Numbered from the stretch's first letter, positions 1 to 8,116 are shown. The stretch is 13,335 nt of DNA from Flavobacteriaceae bacterium (GCA_020347545.1 CP070731.1:2073410-2086744), one strand, 5' to 3'. The notes: generated by a model from the letters alone, not told the origin. A program made the numbers and translations.

Positions 1-1141
1 CACTGAAAAATGCGTTGGGACAAAAGAAAAGGCTTATATGACCTATCAGAATTTTCCCAAAGACGTTGAAAAAGGTGAAAAAATACTTGTAGATGACGGA
101 AAACTACTCTTTGAGGTTATTGATACAGACCGTGACTCTATTGTCAATGTAAAAGTCCTTCGAGGAGGACCCTTAAAGTCCAAAAAAGGGGTTAACCTGC
201 CAAATACTAAAATTTCACTACCGGCTTTAACAGAGAAAGACATAAAAGATGCGAAATTTGCCATTGAGCAGGAAGTAGACTGGATTGCTCTTTCTTTTGT
301 GCGAACTCCCGAAGACCTGGTGAAACTTAGTGATCTCATCAAGGAAAAGTCAAGCTATAAGATTCCGATCATCGCAAAAATTGAAAAGCCTGAAGCGGTT
401 GACAATATCAATCATTTGACATCGTATTGTGATGGCTTGATGGTTGCCAGAGGTGATCTCGGGGTTGAAATTCCGATGCAAAAGGTTCCTATCATTCAAA
501 AGATGCTTGTGAGAAAAGCCAAAGAAGCCAGGATTCCGGTTATTATTGCAACTCAGATGATGGAATCTATGATCACCAGTCAGATTCCTACCAGAGCCGA
601 GGTGAACGATGTGGCAAACTCTATTATGGACGGAGCAGATGCTGTAATGTTGTCAGGAGAAACTTCTGTAGGAGAATTTCCGGTCGAAGTGATCCAGGCA
701 ATGAGAAGCATTATTGTGAGCGTTGAAGATTCAGAATTGATCGAGGGATATGTTCAAGGAGTAAATTGCATCAATGAAAGATATATTTCAAAAGCGGTTT
801 GTAGCAATGCTGCCAAACTTGCTGATGAAATTGAAGCAGCAGCCATAACAACCCTTACAAATAGTGGATACACCGCGTTTCAGATTTCGGCAAGAAGGCC
901 AAAATCAAATATCCTTGCATTTTCTGATAATCCGCGAATACTTGCCCAACTGAATTTACTTTGGGGAGTGAAGGCTCAGTTTTATGACAAAATGGTAAGT
1001 ACGGATGAAACGGTTGAAGATCTGAACAACATAACATTAGAAAGAGGCTATGCAAGTAAAGGTGAATTTGTGATTAACCTGACTTCTATGCCTGTTCATG
1101 ACAAAGGGATGGTTAATACACTTAGAGTCTCTCAACTTTAA
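1..1141 (+). CDS. pyk: Pyruvate kinase, 5' end cut off by the window
   Basis: This enzyme catalyses the last step of glycolysis in the cytoplasm: phosphoenolpyruvate plus ADP gives pyruvate plus ATP. The frame is already open at base 2 (it reads TEKCVGTKEKAY before the first ATG at 38), so the ATG at 38 is internal. About 379 codons are visible. Known family members have about 470-480 residues, so roughly the first 100 are missing. Counting from the ATG at 38, the B domain covers about residues 5-60. The active-site signature IIAKIEKPEAV follows (conserved Lys and Glu), then ARGDLGVEIP with the metal-binding Asp, then ATQMMESM and DGADAVMLSGETS. The C-terminal domain runs to the stop. The stop lies only 4 bases from the convergent hydroxylase stop. 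The assignment is secure; allosteric properties cannot be judged. Confidence 0.97.
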   Translation, partial: TEKCVGTKEKAYMTYQNFPKDVEKGEKILVDDGKLLFEVIDTDRDSIVNVKVLRGGPLKSKKGVNLPNTKISLPALTEKDIKDAKFAIEQEVDWIALSFVRTPEDLVKLSDLIKEKSSYKIPIIAKIEKPEAVDNINHLTSYCDGLMVARGDLGVEIPMQKVPIIQKMLVRKAKEARIPVIIATQMMESMITSQIPTRAEVNDVANSIMDGADAVMLSGETSVGEFPVEVIQAMRSIIVSVEDSELIEGYVQGVNCINERYISKAVCSNAAKLADEIEAAAITTLTNSGYTAFQISARRPKSNILAFSDNPRILAQLNLLWGVKAQFYDKMVSTDETVEDLNNITLERGYASKGEFVINLTSMPVHDKGMVNTLRVSQL

Positions 1142-1145
1142 GATT

Positions 1146-2900
1146 TTATTCTGATTTATTGACCAGCGTTATTCCATCCAATATGAGCTGCTGTATGGAT
1201 TGATCTGTAAAATTTTGTTTAAGATAGTTCTCTATCCTTTCTCTTTGCGAAGAATTAATGGAGGCATCGAGCAATTCATAAATTTCCAGAGCCAACAACC
1301 AATCCTGAGGATATTTCAACGCGACGGAGTCAAATATCTTTATTAAGTACTTCTCATCGTTGCGTTTTTGAGTCCTGTAATCTCGAACTTGTCGATATAG
1401 ATCAAACAAGGCCATTTCATTTTCTGAATATTTAATCTTATGCGTTTTTTCTTTAGGGACTTCAAACTGTTGTCCAAAGGAGTTTGGGTCAGCGATTCCC
1501 GAAAAAGCCGACACAACCGATTCTCCCACGGCCATATCATAGATACCCCAATCCGGATGAAATAAAACCTCATCCTTAAAAGTAACCCTGCAATTCCTGA
1601 ATGAAATCAGAATGATCTTTCCCTGAAGGTTTCTTTTTCCCGTAATTATTTCACCCTCCACTATAATTCCTCCTTCAAATTTCAAGCGTGTTTTTCTTCC
1701 TTCATAAATTCCGTAGGCCTCAAGATCGGTCGGGGACATGTTCTCAATAGGAAGATTGATGCCATGAAGCTTCCCAACAGGTGATCCAAAGCCTTCAAAA
1801 TGATAGCTTTTATCATGTCCGATTAATTCTTTGTTCTTATAAGCCAAGGCAGTAGGCCCGGTTGTTTTGATATATATCGGCCTGTAATTTTCATCAGCGA
1901 TAACCTCCGAAAATTTACCGGAAATCTGTATTCCTGTGCTTAGCTCAATCGTTCCAAAGTTCTTTGACTCTATCAGCTTTTGAACCCCTTTTAATCCTCC
2001 GTTTCTCAGGGCCATCGAATTTGCATATTCTTCGAGAACAAAACTAAGATGTGCAAAATCGGGAGTAACAAATAATTGCGGCTGTGGTTTAGTGATATCA
2101 AACTCCATATCTGCAGCGGCAATCGTATAAGGTATTTTCTTTACTTTTTCTCCCATGCACCATTTACTCTCACCGATAGACGACAATAAGCCAGCGCCGT
2201 AAATTTTAGGTTTGTCAAGGGTCCCGATCAAACCGTATTCAACAGTCCACCAATGCATATTTCTTATTCCTGCCATTTCACTGGGATCCCCCATGTTTTT
2301 GGAAATAAAATCAATGCGTTCTTCAGCCTCACTTATTTCAGAATCCAGCGTTGATGGATCCTCTTTTATAATGGACAAATGCCTGATTGCCTCATACAAT
2401 TCAAAATCCTTGGAAGACGATATGGCCTTGGCCCCAATTTCTCCAAACCTACGGAGATATTCAGCGTATTCCGGGTTCGCAATAATTGGTGCATGCCCCG
2501 CAGCCTCGTGTATAATGTCAGGCGCCGGGGTATATTCAATATGGTCAATGGTTCTTATATCTGCCGCAACCACCAATGTATTATAGGCCTGAAACTCCAT
2601 AAAAGCATTTGGAGGTATAAACCCATCCACTGAGACTGCCGCCCATCCAATATCTTTAAGAATACGGTTCATACCCTCCATTCTGGGTATTTCCTCAATT
2701 GAGATTCCCGCCATTTTTAGACCAGGGATGTAGGATTCATGGGCAACCTTGGATAAATAATCCATGTTTTTCCGCATGACATATCTCCAAACCGCCTGAT
2801 TCTGGAACGTATATTCATCATAAGGTTGTTTTACAATAAAGTCTCGTAAATGATAAGGAAGTTTATCTAAAACCCTATTTGACATATATTCTCTTTGCAT
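1146..2900 (-). CDS. Aromatic amino acid hydroxylase (phenylalanine 4-monooxygenase family) with long C-terminal extension
   Basis: This is a pterin- and non-haem-iron-dependent monooxygenase, most likely converting phenylalanine to tyrosine. From an ATG at 2900 it has 584 residues. The iron ligands are visible: HEAAGH (His131, His136) and Glu221 in MHWWTVEYGL, matching the His-His-Glu triad of the family; the TPAPD segment precedes the first His. The catalytic core spans about residues 15-300. Bacterial PhhA proteins usually end there, but this one continues for about 280 residues: two beta-rich stretches that look alike (about 316-380 and 404-467) and a helical tail (about 490-584). The frame is open up to 3050, but a promoter-like TAACTTTA at 2922-2915 lies inside that part, so I place the start at 2900; ATG at 2885 is the alternative. 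The substrate (Phe, Tyr or Trp) cannot be settled, and no pterin-recycling gene is nearby. The gene is divergent from the M14 peptidase gene and convergent with pyk. Confidence 0.9.
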   Translation of the reverse strand: MQREYMSNRVLDKLPYHLRDFIVKQPYDEYTFQNQAVWRYVMRKNMDYLSKVAHESYIPGLKMAGISIEEIPRMEGMNRILKDIGWAAVSVDGFIPPNAFMEFQAYNTLVVAADIRTIDHIEYTPAPDIIHEAAGHAPIIANPEYAEYLRRFGEIGAKAISSSKDFELYEAIRHLSIIKEDPSTLDSEISEAEERIDFISKNMGDPSEMAGIRNMHWWTVEYGLIGTLDKPKIYGAGLLSSIGESKWCMGEKVKKIPYTIAAADMEFDITKPQPQLFVTPDFAHLSFVLEEYANSMALRNGGLKGVQKLIESKNFGTIELSTGIQISGKFSEVIADENYRPIYIKTTGPTALAYKNKELIGHDKSYHFEGFGSPVGKLHGINLPIENMSPTDLEAYGIYEGRKTRLKFEGGIIVEGEIITGKRNLQGKIILISFRNCRVTFKDEVLFHPDWGIYDMAVGESVVSAFSGIADPNSFGQQFEVPKEKTHKIKYSENEMALFDLYRQVRDYRTQKRNDEKYLIKIFDSVALKYPQDWLLALEIYELLDASINSSQRERIENYLKQNFTDQSIQQLILDGITLVNKSE

Positions 2901-3086
2901 AACTTGGCTTTTTGTAAAGTTATGGATTTTAAAAATTATAGAATCGGGTGAGCTCAATCTTTGAAGCGTCATATAGGTACTATTTTGAACTTTATACTGA
3001 AGTAAAAAGAATTCTAAAAAAGCTTGAAATAATGAGATTTTCAAATTCAATTTTCTCTAAATTAGCCGGAAGGCAAATTCATATCC
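2901..3086. other. Divergent intergenic promoter region, hydroxylase / M14 peptidase
   Basis: These 186 AT-rich bases separate two divergent genes and must hold both promoters. On the plus strand TAAATTAG at 3058-3065 is 7 of 8 to TAnnTTTG, 21 bases before the ATG at 3087, but lacks a well-placed TTG. A short inverted repeat TTGAAA / TTTCAA (3024-3029 and 3039-3044) lies between the two candidate promoters and could be an operator. I see no convincing small gene here. Confidence 0.4.
2915..2922 (-). promoter_or_regulatory. Putative -7 promoter element of the hydroxylase gene
   Basis: Read on the minus strand this is TAACTTTA, 7 of 8 matches to the Bacteroidetes -7 consensus TAnnTTTG. It sits 14 bases before the ATG at 2900. 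No TTG (-33 element) is found at 17-23 bases upstream. Its main value is that it argues against translation from 3050. Confidence 0.4.
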
Positions 3087-4544
3087 ATGATCAAATACAT
3101 ACTCCTGGTCTTACTACCTCTCACTCTTTTGGGACAAAGACAAACCATTGACAAAGGCTTGTTCGAATCTTATGATTTGTACAAGGAAGAATCATTATTA
3201 AACAGAAGGTTCAAACACGATGTAATAAGTAACCTCATCGATTCACTTCAAGGCCAAAAAGGCATAGAGATTTCAGGCCTTGGACATTCAATACAAGGGA
3301 GAAGTATTTCAATGATCAGCTTGGGAAACGGCGAGACACAAATACTTTTATGGTCCCAGATGCACGGTGATGAATCTACAGCCACAGCTGCCATTTTTGA
3401 TATTGTCAATTACTTAAAATCTAACAAGTCACTTTTACAAAAAATCAGGGTCCATTTTATCCCAATGCTCAACCCTGACGGGGCTGAACTGTTCTCCAGA
3501 AGAAATGCCATTGGTATCGATATCAACAGAGATGCCCTTAACCTGCAGTCTCCTGAATCTCTAATTTTAAAAAGAGTAAGGGACAGCATTAATCCGGATT
3601 TTGGTTTCAATTTGCACGACCAAAGTAAATTTTACAATGCAAAAAACACGGATAGCCCAGCGACAATTTCATTTTTAGCGCCGGCTTTTAACATTAGCAA
3701 AGACATCAATGAAACAAGAGGTAATGCCATGAGGGTCATTGTAAAAATGAATACCGTTTTACAAAGGTATATCAGGGGCCAGGTGGCGCGATATAACGAC
3801 GAGTTCGAGCCAAGAGCCTTTGGAGATAATATTCAAAAATGGGGAACAAGCACAATTCTAATCGAGTCAGGAGGTCAATACAATGATCCTGAAAAACTGG
3901 AAATCAGAAAATTAAATTTTATAGCCATTCTTTCCGCCTTTGAGTCAATTGCATCTGAGAGCTATAAAACGGCTACGCTTGATCAGTATCTTTCTATACC
4001 AATGAATGATCGAAAATTTCTCGATCTAAAAATTAAAAACCTTACATTTTCGTATCTCGGACAGGAATTTAAAGTTGATCTGGGCATCAATCACAAGGAA
4101 ATTGAAAATGCAGATCACAGCGAATTTTACTATCTGGGCAAGGTCGCTGACATTGGAGATCTTTCCAATTATTATGGTTACACAAATTTGGACGCAGAAG
4201 GCTTCGATTTTAAAATTGGAAAAACCCATCCAAAAATTCTATCTGATTTTGAAGAATTCAAGGAGCTTGATTTCAAATCGCTGCTCAGTCAGGGATACTC
4301 TGCAGTAAGCATCGAAAATATGCCCTCTGAAATAAAATTCACGACCTTTCCAATGAATATCATCGATGTTAAAAATATACGGATTCCAAAAAATAATACT
4401 ATTCCACAAAGCCCTTTAAAACTTGAGGGTAACCCCAGCCTTATTCTCGAAAAAGAAGGCGAGGTCATTTATGCTGTAATAAACGGATTTGTTTATCATT
4501 TAAAGAAGGGTGAAAACCATATAAAAAATGCAGTCGTCAAGTAG
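3087..4544 (+). CDS. Secreted M14-family zinc carboxypeptidase
   Basis: A predicted exported metallopeptidase of 485 residues. A hydrophobic N-terminus (about residues 1-16, ending LLG before QRQ) looks like a signal peptide, so it probably acts in the periplasm or outside. The M14 features are in order: HGDE at 93-96 (zinc ligands His93 and Glu96), NPDG at 129-132, a paired Arg at 138-139, INR at 146-148 (the Asn-Arg substrate-binding pair), His177 in NLHDQ (third zinc ligand) and Glu260 in ILIESGG (catalytic glutamate). All key residues are present, so an active enzyme is expected. About 180 residues after the catalytic domain (from about 300) match nothing I recognise, and I see no type IX secretion C-terminal signal. 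The substrate is unknown. It heads a closely spaced run with the receptor gene 27 bases downstream, so co-transcription is likely. Confidence 0.85.
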   Translation: MIKYILLVLLPLTLLGQRQTIDKGLFESYDLYKEESLLNRRFKHDVISNLIDSLQGQKGIEISGLGHSIQGRSISMISLGNGETQILLWSQMHGDESTATAAIFDIVNYLKSNKSLLQKIRVHFIPMLNPDGAELFSRRNAIGIDINRDALNLQSPESLILKRVRDSINPDFGFNLHDQSKFYNAKNTDSPATISFLAPAFNISKDINETRGNAMRVIVKMNTVLQRYIRGQVARYNDEFEPRAFGDNIQKWGTSTILIESGGQYNDPEKLEIRKLNFIAILSAFESIASESYKTATLDQYLSIPMNDRKFLDLKIKNLTFSYLGQEFKVDLGINHKEIENADHSEFYYLGKVADIGDLSNYYGYTNLDAEGFDFKIGKTHPKILSDFEEFKELDFKSLLSQGYSAVSIENMPSEIKFTTFPMNIIDVKNIRIPKNNTIPQSPLKLEGNPSLILEKEGEVIYAVINGFVYHLKKGENHIKNAVVK

Positions 4545-4571
4545 AGAGCATTTTCTAAAATTATAACTATT

Positions 4572-6857
4572 GTGAAACCTTTTTGCTTCATATGGATCAT
4601 TCTTCTTTTCTTTTCTTCAGATCTCGAGGCCCAGTTATTCCAGGGCAGAATACTGAGCAAAGACAACAGGCTGCCCTTAGAAGGGGTCTTAATCAGCAAT
4701 AGTTCCAATACAGATTCACTCTTTTCAGATGTCAATGGATTTTTTCAGGTAAATGCTCCCGGAAGCTATTCCTTTAGCAAAAACGGTTATTATTCAAAAA
4801 GTGTCCTTGTTGAAAGCGATAAATTTATATCGGTTCTATTAGAAGAGAGGCCGTTTGAACTGGGAGAAGTAGTCATTAAATCAAATCACTTTCAGAGCGA
4901 ATTAAAAAAGATTTCCGCATCGATTTCAATTATTCCTGAAAGCCGGATTAAGAGTAATGACGGATTAAATTTCTCGCCTGTTCTCAATAGTGTTCCGGGT
5001 GTATTTATGCATAGTGGTACGCTGAATACCAATAGAATCACCATAAGGGGAATTGGCTCAAGGAATCTCTTCGGAACCAGCAAGATCAGAGCATACTACG
5101 AGGACATCCCACTTACCAACGGATCTGGGGAAACAACACTTGAGGACATGGAGCTTCAGGGTATTGCAAGGATGGAAATCATAAAAGGCCCGTCGTCGAG
5201 CTTGTATGGTGCCGGCCTGGGAGGAAGTATTCAGTTAATTGCTGACAAGGGAATGTTCGATTCATTTTTGATTGAGTCCTCCTATACTTTTGGATCCTAT
5301 GGTCTGGGAAAATTTTGGTTAAGCTCTAATCTTGGAAATCAAACCAACTCAGCTAAAATCAATTTTTCCAGCACCAACAGTGACGGGTACAGAGAGAATA
5401 ACAAGACGAATCGACAAAATTTAACCCTTTCATCGAATCATGTTCTCAACAAAAACAATGTTTTAAATCTTATTGGGAACTTCATTGACCTGAAGGCTTA
5501 TATCCCGAGTTCACTGGATGAATCTGATTATGTCAACAACCCGAAAAAGGCCGCTTTCACCTGGGCAAGATCCAAAGGTTTTGAAGACTATACAAAATTA
5601 CTCGTCGGATTATCATGGGATCATAATTTCAATGAAAAATCAAAGTTGGTAAGTAGTGTTTTTGGCGGTTATTTTGATTCCTACGAAGCAAGACCGTTTA
5701 ACATTCAAAGTCAAATTATTGGTTCAGTAGGCCTGAGAAGTAGATATGTAAAGAACTCGAACTTCATTAACCGCAAACTTCAATGGACCGTTGGAATAGA
5801 AATCTTCAATGATAAGAGCCTCCTTAAAACCTATGAAAATCTATACAGGGATTTCCCACCTGAAACCGGAAGTGTCAAGGGGGATCTCATTAGTGAATTT
5901 GATGAAAACAGATTCTACTCAAATCTGTTCACGGAAGGAAAATATGATTTGACCGAAAAATTAATTCTTGATCTTGGCCTTAATTTTAATTATACCGGTT
6001 ATGATCTTAAGGACAACTATAACGAAAATGAACTCAATAAATCGGGTTCCTATAGCTTTGACCTCATCGTTTCTCCAAAAGCGGGTATAACCTATCAAGC
6101 GGATAAGTTTCGAATGTTGTTTGCCACAGTCAGTCATGGTTTTTCTCCTCCCAAACTGGAAGAAACCCTTTTACCGGACGGGGTAATTAATACTGAAATT
6201 AAACCTGAAACCGGTTGGAATTACGAAATTGGAAGCCGTGGAAAGCTTCTCAAAAACAGGATCAACTACGAGCTTTCGCTCTACCTGATGGACATTGATA
6301 ATTTATTGGTCCCAAGAAGAATCGGAGATGATCAGTTTGTGGGAGTCAATGCGGGGAAAACATTGCACAAAGGGGTGGAAATCACCTTGAATTATTTTAT
6401 CGTTGACAACAAATCAGTACAATTAACTCATTCAAATTCTTTTAGTTACCAAAATTTTAAGTTTAAGGACTTTCAGTATCTCGATCAGGATTATTCGGGC
6501 AATGACCTCACCGGGGTACCGGATAAAACCTTTTTCTCGGAATTGCATTTAAATATTCCATCAGGTTTCTATACATTTCTTAATTACAGGTTTACAGGTA
6601 AAATTCCAATAACGGATGATAATTCCGTTTATTCAGATGCTTATCAGGTTGTAAATCTAAAAACAGGTTATGTCAAACGAATCGGGGATCATTTTCAGAT
6701 GGATCTTTCTGTGGGCGTAAATAACATATTTGATGAAAAATATGCCTCCATGCTGCAGATCAATGCTATTGGTTTCGGCTCAAATGCTCCAAGGTACTAT
6801 TATCCAGGATTGCCAAGAAACTATTATTCAAGTGTTCAACTACAATATAGATTCTGA
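4572..6857 (+). CDS. TonB-dependent outer-membrane receptor, PqqU/YncD-like
   Basis: An active-transport beta-barrel of 761 residues. Translation starts at GTG; no in-frame ATG lies near the signal peptide, which spans about residues 1-20 (LEA before QLFQG). A carboxypeptidase-regulatory-like beta-sandwich (about 22-95), common in Bacteroidetes receptors, follows. A TonB-box-like ELGEVVIKS starts at 96. The plug covers about 110-225, with IRGIGSRNLFG at 158-168 and IIKGPSSSLYGAGLGG at 203-218. The barrel runs to the C-terminal Phe761. There is no SusD partner, so it is not a classic glycan SusCD pair. Several segments recall E. coli YncD (PqqU, the PQQ receptor): IRGIGSR, the IDLKA region at 305-309 with NNPKKAA at 322-328, NAGKT at 593-597, and PRYYYPGLPRNYY near the end. 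These comparisons are from memory, and other receptors share some of them. The downstream gene encodes a PQQ-dependent enzyme, which fits a PQQ cargo; iron chelates or a vitamin are alternatives. Confidence 0.88.
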   Translation: MKPFCFIWIILLFFSSDLEAQLFQGRILSKDNRLPLEGVLISNSSNTDSLFSDVNGFFQVNAPGSYSFSKNGYYSKSVLVESDKFISVLLEERPFELGEVVIKSNHFQSELKKISASISIIPESRIKSNDGLNFSPVLNSVPGVFMHSGTLNTNRITIRGIGSRNLFGTSKIRAYYEDIPLTNGSGETTLEDMELQGIARMEIIKGPSSSLYGAGLGGSIQLIADKGMFDSFLIESSYTFGSYGLGKFWLSSNLGNQTNSAKINFSSTNSDGYRENNKTNRQNLTLSSNHVLNKNNVLNLIGNFIDLKAYIPSSLDESDYVNNPKKAAFTWARSKGFEDYTKLLVGLSWDHNFNEKSKLVSSVFGGYFDSYEARPFNIQSQIIGSVGLRSRYVKNSNFINRKLQWTVGIEIFNDKSLLKTYENLYRDFPPETGSVKGDLISEFDENRFYSNLFTEGKYDLTEKLILDLGLNFNYTGYDLKDNYNENELNKSGSYSFDLIVSPKAGITYQADKFRMLFATVSHGFSPPKLEETLLPDGVINTEIKPETGWNYEIGSRGKLLKNRINYELSLYLMDIDNLLVPRRIGDDQFVGVNAGKTLHKGVEITLNYFIVDNKSVQLTHSNSFSYQNFKFKDFQYLDQDYSGNDLTGVPDKTFFSELHLNIPSGFYTFLNYRFTGKIPITDDNSVYSDAYQVVNLKTGYVKRIGDHFQMDLSVGVNNIFDEKYASMLQINAIGFGSNAPRYYYPGLPRNYYSSVQLQYRF

Positions 6858-6864
6858 AAAATCG

Positions 6865-6872
6865 TAACTTAG
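6865..6872 (+). promoter_or_regulatory. Possible internal -7 promoter element before the aldose dehydrogenase
   Basis: TAACTTAG in the 31-base gap is 7 of 8 to TAnnTTTG and ends 16 bases before the ATG at 6889. No TTG lies at the expected distance. It could give the dehydrogenase its own expression inside a larger transcript. Confidence 0.3.
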
Positions 6873-6888
6873 ACTAAAATTCACAATC

Positions 6889-8001
6889 ATGAAAAAAATT
6901 CTCCTCACCCTTTGCTGCTTATCTGTATTTCTGATCCAATGTCAAAAGAATACGGAATTCAAGAGTAATGATGATTTCAACTATAAAGCTGAAACCTATG
7001 TCGGCGATCTGGAAATTGCCTGGGGTTTCGAATTTTTGCCGGATGGCTCGATGTTGATCGCTGAGCAGGAAGGAAAAATGATTCTCTTCAAAGATGGAAC
7101 AAAAACCCAGATCAATAATGTTCCAAAGGTGTATTATGACAATCAGGGGGGGCTCTTGGATGTAAAACTACATCCCGATTATAACGACAACGGATGGATC
7201 TATTTTTCTTATTCGGGAAATACTGAGGGGGATGATAAGGGATCTAACACGGTTATCATGAGAGCAAGATTGAAAGATAATACCCTCATCGACAAAGAGG
7301 TAATCTATAAAGCGACTCCTAATACAAAAAAAGGTCATCACTTTGGTTCAAGGATAGAATTCGATGATGAAGGTTATTTGTTTTTTTCAGTTGGAGATCG
7401 CGGAAACAGAGATGTGAATCCTCAGGATATAAACAGAGACGGTGGTAAAATTTATCGGCTCCATGATGATGGAAGAATTCCATCAGACAATCCGTTTGTA
7501 GAGATTCCAGGCTCCAAAGCAGCAGTATATTCATATGGGCACAGGAATCAGCAGGGAATGGCTCTCAACAAGAAAACAGGTAAAATATGGATTCATGAGC
7601 ACGGGCCTAAGGGGGGAGATGAAATCAACATCATTGAATCCGGAAAAAACTACGGCTGGCCGGTTATTACCTACGGTGTAAATTATGACGGCAGCGAGAT
7701 TACTGACAAAACAGAGATGCCGGGAATGGAACAGCCCATTCATTACTGGGTCCCTTCAATTGCACCAAGCGGGATGACTTTTATACATAGTGATACCTAT
7801 CCAAACTGGAAAGGTCACTTGCTCGTAGGCTCTCTCAAGTTTCAATATTTGAACCTGGTTCGGCTTGACAATAACAAGGTAGTTTCCGAAGAAAAACTAA
7901 TAGAGGGCCTGGGACGCGTAAGAACGGTTAAGGAAGGGCCTGACGGTTATATTTATGCCTCTGTCGAACAGTTGGGAATTGTTCGGTTAATGCCCAATTG
8001 A
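6889..8001 (+). CDS. PQQ-dependent aldose (sugar) dehydrogenase, putative lipoprotein
   Basis: A six-bladed beta-propeller quinoprotein of the soluble glucose dehydrogenase / YliI (Asd) family, which oxidises aldoses to lactones with pyrroloquinoline quinone. It has 370 residues, usual for the family. Recognisable parts are EIAWGFEFLPDG (42-53), the catalytic region GHHFGSR (149-155, probable base His151), FSVGDRGNR (166-174), YGHRNQQGMA (216-225, Arg219 likely at the PQQ site), HEHGPKGGDEIN (236-247), NYGWP (254-258) and RTVKEGPDGY near the end. The N-terminus is a signal peptide with Cys18 in LIQC. Gln before the Cys is unusual for a lipobox, so lipidation is likely but not certain. The following QKNTE resembles the polar, acidic export signal reported for surface lipoproteins of Bacteroidetes. 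No PQQ biosynthesis gene is visible. The gene starts 31 bases after the receptor stop. Confidence 0.9.
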   Translation: MKKILLTLCCLSVFLIQCQKNTEFKSNDDFNYKAETYVGDLEIAWGFEFLPDGSMLIAEQEGKMILFKDGTKTQINNVPKVYYDNQGGLLDVKLHPDYNDNGWIYFSYSGNTEGDDKGSNTVIMRARLKDNTLIDKEVIYKATPNTKKGHHFGSRIEFDDEGYLFFSVGDRGNRDVNPQDINRDGGKIYRLHDDGRIPSDNPFVEIPGSKAAVYSYGHRNQQGMALNKKTGKIWIHEHGPKGGDEINIIESGKNYGWPVITYGVNYDGSEITDKTEMPGMEQPIHYWVPSIAPSGMTFIHSDTYPNWKGHLLVGSLKFQYLNLVRLDNNKVVSEEKLIEGLGRVRTVKEGPDGYIYASVEQLGIVRLMPN

Positions 8002-8059
8002 TTGTTCTGGAACACACTCCGTGGGCGATAGATTTCAATGTCCGCCTTATTCGTAAAAT

Positions 8060-8108
8060 TTAGACTGTTTTGCCGTTATTTTCTGCGAAATCAGCGGTCA
8101 AAATCTAA
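8060..8108 (+). other. Imperfect hairpin upstream of gpmI
   Basis: The left arm TTAGA (8060-8064), TTTTG (8068-8072), CCG (8073-8075) pairs with CGG (8095-8097), CAAAA (8099-8103), TCTAA (8104-8108). CTG 8065-8067 and T8098 are bulged. It ends 8 bases before the gpmI -7 element. No T-run follows, so it is a poor intrinsic terminator; an operator-like role over the -33 region is possible. Confidence 0.35.
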
Positions 8109-8116
8109 TTGTTACG

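Noticed and set aside
2212..2586. A 124-codon plus-strand ORF inside the hydroxylase gene
   Set aside because: It lies antisense to the iron-binding core, whose codons are under obvious constraint. The Ser/Ile/Ala-rich translation is typical of a shadow frame.
2948..3151. A 67-codon GTG ORF in the divergent promoter region
   Set aside because: It overlaps the start and signal peptide of the M14 peptidase in another frame and shows no family features; the region is expected to hold promoters.
4572..6857. SusC-type glycan receptor of a polysaccharide utilisation locus
   Set aside because: No SusD gene follows, no glycoside hydrolase is present, and the 761-residue length is short for SusC. 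The plug and barrel motifs fit the iron/PQQ-type receptor group better.
8020..8050. GGCG / CGCC hairpin (8024-8027 and 8043-8046) as terminator of the aldose dehydrogenase
   Set aside because: Only four pairs around a 15-base loop and no T-run; too weak to call.
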